DNA of 6,496 nt from Cyanobacteria bacterium OH_CDB_58. Lineage in GTDB: Bacteria; Cyanobacteriota; Vampirovibrionia; Gastranaerophilales; Gastranaerophilaceae. Of the stretch, positions 6,018 through 6,496 are shown one piece after another (position 1 is the first letter of the stretch; every line of letters begins with the position of its first letter). The translations under genes and the position numbers were made by a program. The DNA lies in NCBI GenBank assembly GCA_023435965.1, contig JAEZLC010000178.1, positions 1 to 6,496 on the forward strand, read 5' to 3'. Under the pieces are notes generated by a model. That model made no database searches and was not told the DNA's origin. It saw nothing but the letters and a program-made list of their open reading frames with translations.

Positions 6018-6496
6018 ATGAAGATATATAATATTAATCCAGTAAAATCCAATAATAATATTGGCAAAAATCAAGTAACTTTTGGCAACAAGGCTGACAT
6101 TTTAAAAATGGCAGCAGATGAGACAAAGTTAGTTCAGGCTTGCGTAAAATTCTCACAGGCAAGTGGGGAAAAGGTTGCCAATATGGTAAATGCAGGTGGT
6201 AAAATGGCTATTGCCCCACTTATAATTGCATTTAACCCATTTTCAAAAGAGGACAAAGAGACAAAAATTTATTCGGCCTGGAAGCATCCGATAGAGGCTG
6301 TGCTTACGATTACAATACAAATCTTAGCATTGAACAAGGTTGGAAAATATATCGATAAGTTGTCTATGGATGGGAAGTTAGCTGATAATTTTAATCTCAA
6401 AAATATCGCACAAGGACCAGAGTTTGAAGCTATCGAAAAGCGATTAGGTGTTTTTAAGGATAGAATCGGTATTGCTGTTGCTCTTGCTGCAATACC
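6018..6496 (+). CDS. Probable membrane protein with QVTFG N-terminal motif, 5' part
   Basis: An open frame of 159 codons runs from the ATG at 6018 off the window edge. I do not recognise a named domain. The first 27 residues are polar (NPVKSNNNIGKNQVTFGNKA), with the QVTFG motif at 19-23. Hydrophobic stretches lie at about 63-75 (MAIAPLIIAFNPF), 91-104 (IEAVLTITIQILAL) and again at the window edge (IGIAVALAAIP, 149-159), so two or more membrane-associated segments are likely. Between the first two is a charged loop, FSKEDKETKIYSAWKHP (75-91). The start has no clear Shine-Dalgarno sequence. It is chosen because it is the first ATG in frame, no start codon precedes it nearby, and the M-K-I opening matches the HAD protein. 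It is divergent from the gene at 4874-5554, and its expression may be controlled from the palindrome at 5925-5945. Confidence 0.75.
   Translation, partial: MKIYNINPVKSNNNIGKNQVTFGNKADILKMAADETKLVQACVKFSQASGEKVANMVNAGGKMAIAPLIIAFNPFSKEDKETKIYSAWKHPIEAVLTITIQILALNKVGKYIDKLSMDGKLADNFNLKNIAQGPEFEAIEKRLGVFKDRIGIAVALAAI

Overview
The window is AT-rich bacterial DNA (low-GC by eye, with A/T-biased codons and many TTG/ATA/AAA codons). It holds six genes or gene fragments plus one long divergent intergenic region. Several predicted proteins begin with a short Asn/Lys-rich, non-hydrophobic tail followed by an S/T-F motif (VTFG, ISFMG, VSFAS, PSFKA). From memory, such tails are typical of gut Gastranaerophilales (the non-photosynthetic Cyanobacteria relatives, 'Melainabacteria'/Vampirovibrionia). 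I treat that assignment as a moderate-confidence inference, because no rRNA or marker gene is present.

Left part (1-4167, all + strand): the tail of a DUF3795-type cysteine-rich protein, then a promoter-bearing gap, then a family 2 glycosyltransferase (282-1331), a two-domain 5'-nucleotidase-type metallophosphoesterase (1397-3082) and a Cof-type HAD phosphatase (3121-4167). Gaps between the last three are 65 and 38 bp, so they may be cotranscribed. An extended -10 element just before the HAD gene suggests it can also be transcribed on its own. The nucleotidase and HAD enzymes are both phosphomonoester hydrolases and would plausibly act in nucleotide/sugar-phosphate salvage. No shared pathway with the glycosyltransferase can be shown.

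Middle (4172-5554, - strand): a GNAT-type acetyltransferase that meets the HAD gene tail-to-tail with only 4 bp between stop codons, and upstream of it a 226-residue helical protein of unknown function with the FVKS...ISFMG N-terminal signature. An AT-only 11-bp inverted repeat lies between them.

Right part (5555-6496): a 463-bp divergent intergenic region rich in dyad symmetry (nested and competing inverted repeats at 5587-5647, a perfect 9-3-9 palindrome at 5925-5945, and a locally GC-richer block at 5836-5894), then the first 159 codons of a probable membrane protein with a QVTFG N-terminal motif.

The best leads are the recurrent N-terminal motif shared by otherwise unrelated enzymes, and the structured divergent regulatory region. 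I found no CRISPR array, tRNA, rRNA, insertion sequence or recognisable defence system.
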